From: Campylobacterota bacterium
Lineage (GTDB): Bacteria; Campylobacterota; Campylobacteria; Campylobacterales; Sulfurovaceae
Length of the DNA: 9,618 nt
NCBI GenBank assembly: GCA_022600655.1
Contig: JAHZJZ010000386.1
Span: forward strand, 1 to 9,618
Direction: 5' to 3'
Part shown: positions 7,387-9,618 of the stretch, piece by piece
How positions within the stretch are numbered: the stretch's first letter is position 1
Layout of the letters: every line of letters starts with the position of its first letter
Notes under the pieces: model-generated
Seen by the model: the letters and a program-made list of their open reading frames with translations, nothing else
Told to the model about the DNA's origin: nothing
Database searches by the model: none
Position numbers and translations under genes: made by a program

Positions 7387-7402
7387 ATGTGACTGGTCAC
7401 AT
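7387..7402. repeat. 16-bp palindrome over the stop codon of the membrane-protein gene
   Basis: ATGTGAC (7387-7393) and GTCACAT (7396-7402) are perfect reverse complements around TG, forming as RNA a 6-bp stem with a four-base loop. The TGA stop at 7397-7399 of the - strand membrane-protein gene lies within the right arm. No U-tract follows on either strand, so it is not a standard intrinsic terminator. It directly adjoins the REP-like pair and may be part of that element or a 3' end structure. Confidence 0.5.
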
Positions 7403-8215
7403 TTTAGTTTTTTCCTTCGTTACTAACTCTATAAAGATTAACAGTGCTGCCAACACCACAAACATCTCTCGTATCTCATACTGCATATTGAAAAAATCAT
7501 ACACGCTATAGTGCAGCATCGATATAACTGTAGATACTATTATAACTATATAATGAACGGTTAGCCAAAAGTTATTCACATTAGACCAAAGAAAATAACC
7601 AAAGAGTAACAGTGCTGTTATATGGGTTAACATATCGACAAGCACTCCTATGTCATTATAAAAGTACATCTGAAAAACAGAGGCAAAAAGCACCACTAAA
7701 ATAGTATGAGGATTAATATCAAAATATTTTAATAGAGTAATTTGTTCTAAATGTTTGGCAAAAATTTTATAAAGTAGGGGTATAAAAACAAACAGTGTAT
7801 AGATAGTTGAGTAGATAACAGAGCTAAAGAGATTGGCATCAACTAGATTATGTAGATTGGTCTCTTTTTGTAAATTCTGTTCTAAAAAATAATCACCTGA
7901 TTGAAAATGAAAAAGGTGCTGACCCCAGCTTATCTCTTCCATTCCAGCAAGAAAGGCTAAGAGTGAAAAAGCAAGTATCGACAAAAGTATTAGCGTACTG
8001 AATAACTGACTGTTTTTAATCATGGCTACAATACCATAAATAAATATGCTAAAAAGCAGTACCACAGAGATAGTTTCAAAAAACCCATTCTCTTGGGTCA
8101 TGGTTTTTAAGAAGTTTTCGTAGCCTGAGAGATGTGCTGTAACCACTACACTCAAGAGAGCAATAATATAAAGTAAAGTGATTAAAAGAGTAGTAATTTT
8201 TGAAATAGAGAACAT
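7397..8215 (-). CDS. Uncharacterised polytopic membrane protein with EEISWGQ motif
   Basis: This 272-residue protein has about eight predicted transmembrane segments (near 7-27, 48-66, 72-91, 130-151, 170-186, 188-210, 216-234, 250-266). Between segments 3 and 4 is a polar block: EEISWGQ (93-99), then N-LQ-ETNLHNL (114-124). YEIREMF (246-252) precedes the last helix. I recall this EEISWGQ...N.Q.E.NLHN pattern from hypothetical membrane proteins of many bacteria, but know of no function. Clustered Glu, Trp, Gln, Asn and His at a membrane face would suit a metal site or membrane-embedded enzyme; that is inference only. The gene is transcribed divergently from the histidine kinase gene through a symmetric promoter. 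AGGAT (8226-8230), 10 bases before the ATG, supports the start. It could be a sensory partner of the kinase, but nothing proves this. Confidence 0.8.
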   Translation of the reverse strand: MFSISKITTLLITLLYIIALLSVVVTAHLSGYENFLKTMTQENGFFETISVVLLFSIFIYGIVAMIKNSQLFSTLILLSILAFSLLAFLAGMEEISWGQHLFHFQSGDYFLEQNLQKETNLHNLVDANLFSSVIYSTIYTLFVFIPLLYKIFAKHLEQITLLKYFDINPHTILVVLFASVFQMYFYNDIGVLVDMLTHITALLLFGYFLWSNVNNFWLTVHYIVIIVSTVISMLHYSVYDFFNMQYEIREMFVVLAALLIFIELVTKEKTKM

Positions 8216-8244
8216 AGGGTGTTGTATCCTATTTTTTTATTACT

Positions 8245-8253
8245 ATTATAGCA
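8245..8253 (-). promoter_or_regulatory. Extended -10 promoter element for the membrane-protein gene
   Basis: On the - strand TGCTATAAT (8253 back to 8245), preceded by TT, is a perfect extended -10 (TGnTATAAT). Transcription would begin near 8238, giving a leader of about 23 bases with the AGGAT ribosome site before the ATG at 8215. No TTGACA-like -35 is visible, which is usual for this promoter class in Campylobacterota. Confidence 0.65.
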
Positions 8254-8276
8254 AATTTATAGGATAATCATAAATT

Positions 8277-8285
8277 TGCTATAAT
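8277..8285 (+). promoter_or_regulatory. Extended -10 promoter element for the histidine kinase gene
   Basis: TGCTATAAT at 8277-8285 mirrors the element in the other arm. The expected start site, 6-8 bases after the hexamer, is at about 8291-8293, on the kinase ATG at 8292. No purine-rich ribosome site lies in the 25 bases before that ATG. The kinase mRNA may therefore be leaderless, or a start further upstream or downstream is used. Confidence 0.6.
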
Positions 8286-8291
8286 AAATCC

Positions 8292-9434
8292 ATGAAAATA
8301 AAACAACAATTTCAAACCTTTCTTGATAAACATAACAAACAAGAGTTATTTCTTATGGGGTTTTATCTCAGTTTTTTATTTATTATGGGTCTTGCATCTG
8401 CACTTGATTTTATGATTGAGAACTATGATGATGCGTATATTGAAATTGTTTTTCTTATCTTTACGCTGATAAGTTTTATTCACTATCAACATAGTAAAAA
8501 TCTCACTATGGGTATCTATGCGATGGTTATTTTAACCACCTTAATCACCTATCTCTTTTTAATATCCAACAACTTTTCTGTCTCTATTTTTCATACCATT
8601 GTTCCGTTGGGGTACTTTTTACTCTTCTCTCTTAAACGCTCTTTGGTCTATGCTTTTATACACCACTCTATTGTACTTGCTCTCTACCTCTATGCTTACT
8701 ATCATAATCTACTTCATTTAGAGAAATCGACCTTGGTTGCTATTGTTTTAGCTTCGCTACTGATTATTCTTTTTGGGGTGGTTTATCATATTGCTGTTGA
8801 GAACTCCTATCGTCAACTCGATAAATCTAACCAACAAAAAGAGCTACTTCTCAAAGAGGTACACCATAGAGTAAAAAACAACCTCAATATCATCTCTTCG
8901 ATACTTGGACTACAACTTATAGGGGAGGCGAACGATAAAGTCAAGCAGCTACTTCAAAAAAATCGGTTACGCATAGAGTCTATTGCTATGGTGCATGAAC
9001 TGCTCTATAAACATAATGACTTTGAGACCATTAATGTCTACGAATACCTTAGTAACTTAGTTGAGATGGTGGTTGAACTACATGATTACAATGTGAAAGT
9101 TACTATAAACAGAGAACCTATTCAGATTCCCTTTGAAGATATACTGAAACTTGGTATCATTACCAATGAGTTAGCCATTAACTCCATTAAATACGCGTTT
9201 AAACAGAAAGAGGGTGCTATTGATATTGTGTTTATTAAGGAGTCTGAGGGCTACTGTTATCATTATAGCGATAGTGAAAAATCTTCTATAGATATAAATA
9301 AACTTGAAAATAGCAACCGTTTAGGATTTAAACTTGTTATGATGATGGTTGAGCAGATGAATGCAACGATAGATATTCACAATGGCAAAGGGCTAAGCTA
9401 TACAATAAGGATACCACTTGAATCAAACGATTAA
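8292..9434 (+). CDS. Membrane sensor histidine kinase, HisKA_2 type
   Basis: This 380-residue protein has six predicted TM segments (about 20-40, 48-64, 71-91, 97-113, 117-136, 147-168) with very short loops. A linker follows, then a HisKA_2 dimerisation domain: EVHHRVKNNLNIISSILGLQL (189-209), with His192 as likely phospho-acceptor. The ATP-binding domain shows the N-box ITNELAINSIKYAF (290-303, Asn297 as the likely metal ligand) and LGFKLV (344-349). The first Gly-rich box is degenerate: YSDSEKS (325-331) keeps Asp327 but lacks the glycines of DxGxG. There is no PAS or periplasmic domain, so the signal is probably sensed within the membrane. The response regulator gene begins inside its 3' end. 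The frame upstream of 8292 has no ATG, GTG or TTG before a stop, so ATG 8292 is the first usual start; Met22 is a weaker alternative. Confidence 0.92.
   Translation: MKIKQQFQTFLDKHNKQELFLMGFYLSFLFIMGLASALDFMIENYDDAYIEIVFLIFTLISFIHYQHSKNLTMGIYAMVILTTLITYLFLISNNFSVSIFHTIVPLGYFLLFSLKRSLVYAFIHHSIVLALYLYAYYHNLLHLEKSTLVAIVLASLLIILFGVVYHIAVENSYRQLDKSNQQKELLLKEVHHRVKNNLNIISSILGLQLIGEANDKVKQLLQKNRLRIESIAMVHELLYKHNDFETINVYEYLSNLVEMVVELHDYNVKVTINREPIQIPFEDILKLGIITNELAINSIKYAFKQKEGAIDIVFIKESEGYCYHYSDSEKSSIDINKLENSNRLGFKLVMMMVEQMNATIDIHNGKGLSYTIRIPLESND
9407..9420 (+). promoter_or_regulatory. Ribosome site and TTG start codon of the response regulator
   Basis: AAGGA (9407-9411) lies 6 bases before TTG (9418-9420). 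It decides a non-ATG start for the regulator, because its conserved first beta strand (INILIVEDE) begins within five codons and no ATG or GTG is available at the right place. Confidence 0.75.
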
Positions 9435-9618
9435 TATACTTATAGTTGAAGATGAGAGAATCCCTGCAGAGTTCCTTAAGAGTTTTCTTGAATATCAAGG
9501 ATACAAGGTTATAGGAATTTGTGATAGAGGAGAAGATGCCATACAGATGGCACAACAGTTTAAACCTGATGTTATATTTATGGATATTATGCTTAAAGAT
9601 AAAACCAGTGGTAGCGAA
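9418..9618 (+). CDS. Response regulator, N-terminal receiver domain (partial)
   Basis: The frame from TTG 9418 is open to the window edge and encodes 67 residues of a CheY-like receiver domain. Strand 1 with the acidic pocket is ILIVEDE (7-13, Glu11/Asp12), strand 3 is DVIFMDIML (51-59) with Asp56 as the phosphorylation site, and KDKTSGSE follows, as is usual in regulators paired with HisKA_2 kinases. It overlaps the kinase gene by 17 bases, implying translational coupling, and is its evident cognate partner. The output domain, if any, lies beyond the right edge, so a DNA-binding regulator, a LytTR protein and a stand-alone receiver cannot be told apart. Confidence 0.92.
   Translation, partial: MNQTINILIVEDERIPAEFLKSFLEYQGYKVIGICDRGEDAIQMAQQFKPDVIFMDIMLKDKTSGSE

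Larger units (their letters stand above)
8244..8286. repeat. Perfect 17-bp inverted repeat in the divergent intergenic region
   Basis: TATTATAGCAAATTTAT (8244-8260) and ATAAATTTGCTATAATA (8270-8286) are exact reverse complements around a 9-base centre. The repeat lies midway between the divergent ATGs (8215 and 8292) and contains the -10 elements of both predicted promoters, one per arm. It could be an operator for a dimeric regulator or simply two facing copies of the same strong promoter core. Confidence 0.9.

Noticed and set aside
7321..7402. The structured gap considered as a riboswitch or small RNA gene for the deacetylase-like gene
   Set aside because: The two hairpins are inverted copies of each other with shared flanking GGAA, which fits a REP pair better. 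No known riboswitch core, promoter or terminator was identified.
7324..7402. CRISPR-like array
   Set aside because: The repeats are inverted rather than direct, only two copies exist, and there are no regular spacers or cas genes.
6370..8215. A functional operon joining the deacetylase-like gene and the EEISWGQ membrane protein to the efflux system
   Set aside because: The genes share a strand, but the gaps are 112 and 129 bases with strong secondary structure, and the efflux operon has its own promoter and operators.
9337..9555. A 72-codon - strand frame antisense to the kinase end and response regulator start
   Set aside because: The + strand here encodes an unmistakable receiver domain and kinase C-terminus; the antisense product has no recognisable features.

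Overview
The window looks like a chromosomal segment of a Campylobacterota (Epsilonproteobacteria) bacterium, perhaps of the Sulfurimonas, Sulfurovum or Arcobacter type. This is judged from the AT-rich but not extreme composition, the gene families present, the TTTGCTATAAT-type extended -10 promoters, and the six-TM sensor kinase with a HisKA_2 core. The genus cannot be fixed from the sequence alone.

Layout, left to right. (1) Bases 1-301, + strand: the last 20 codons of a BrnT-like toxin gene, out of frame with and overlapping a complete ribbon-helix-helix antitoxin gene (CopG_antitoxin family). This is a type II toxin-antitoxin module cut by the window edge. (2) Bases 307-348: an AT-rich hairpin between convergent genes. 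(3) Bases 355-6240, - strand: a compact four-gene operon, marR / periplasmic adaptor / RND pump / TolC-like outer membrane protein, with junctions of 7-bp overlap, 3-bp gap and 11-bp overlap. It encodes a complete tripartite efflux machine with its own regulator. Two tandem copies of TTGTNTATGCAA lie upstream of marR, one overlapping the best -10 box, which suggests autorepression of the whole operon. (4) Bases 6370-7284, - strand: a class II histone-deacetylase-like zinc amidohydrolase with its metal ligands intact. (5) Bases 7324-7402: a gap packed with secondary structure, including two inversely oriented REP-like hairpins with compensatory base changes, and a separate palindrome over the stop codon of the next gene. 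(6) Bases 7397-8215, - strand: an uncharacterised polytopic membrane protein with a strongly polar EEISWGQ / ETNLHNL signature. (7) Bases 8216-8291: a divergent promoter region built on a perfect 17-bp inverted repeat that places identical extended -10 elements facing both ways. (8) Bases 8292-9618, + strand: a membrane HisKA_2 histidine kinase and the start of its response regulator, which begins at a TTG codon inside the kinase gene and runs off the window.

How they fit together: the efflux operon is self-contained. The kinase and regulator form a two-component system whose kinase gene shares a symmetric promoter with the unknown membrane protein, so the two transcripts are probably co-regulated or mutually exclusive. 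I found no complete new defence or mobile system. The least explained parts are the symmetric divergent promoter, the REP pair and the EEISWGQ membrane protein.
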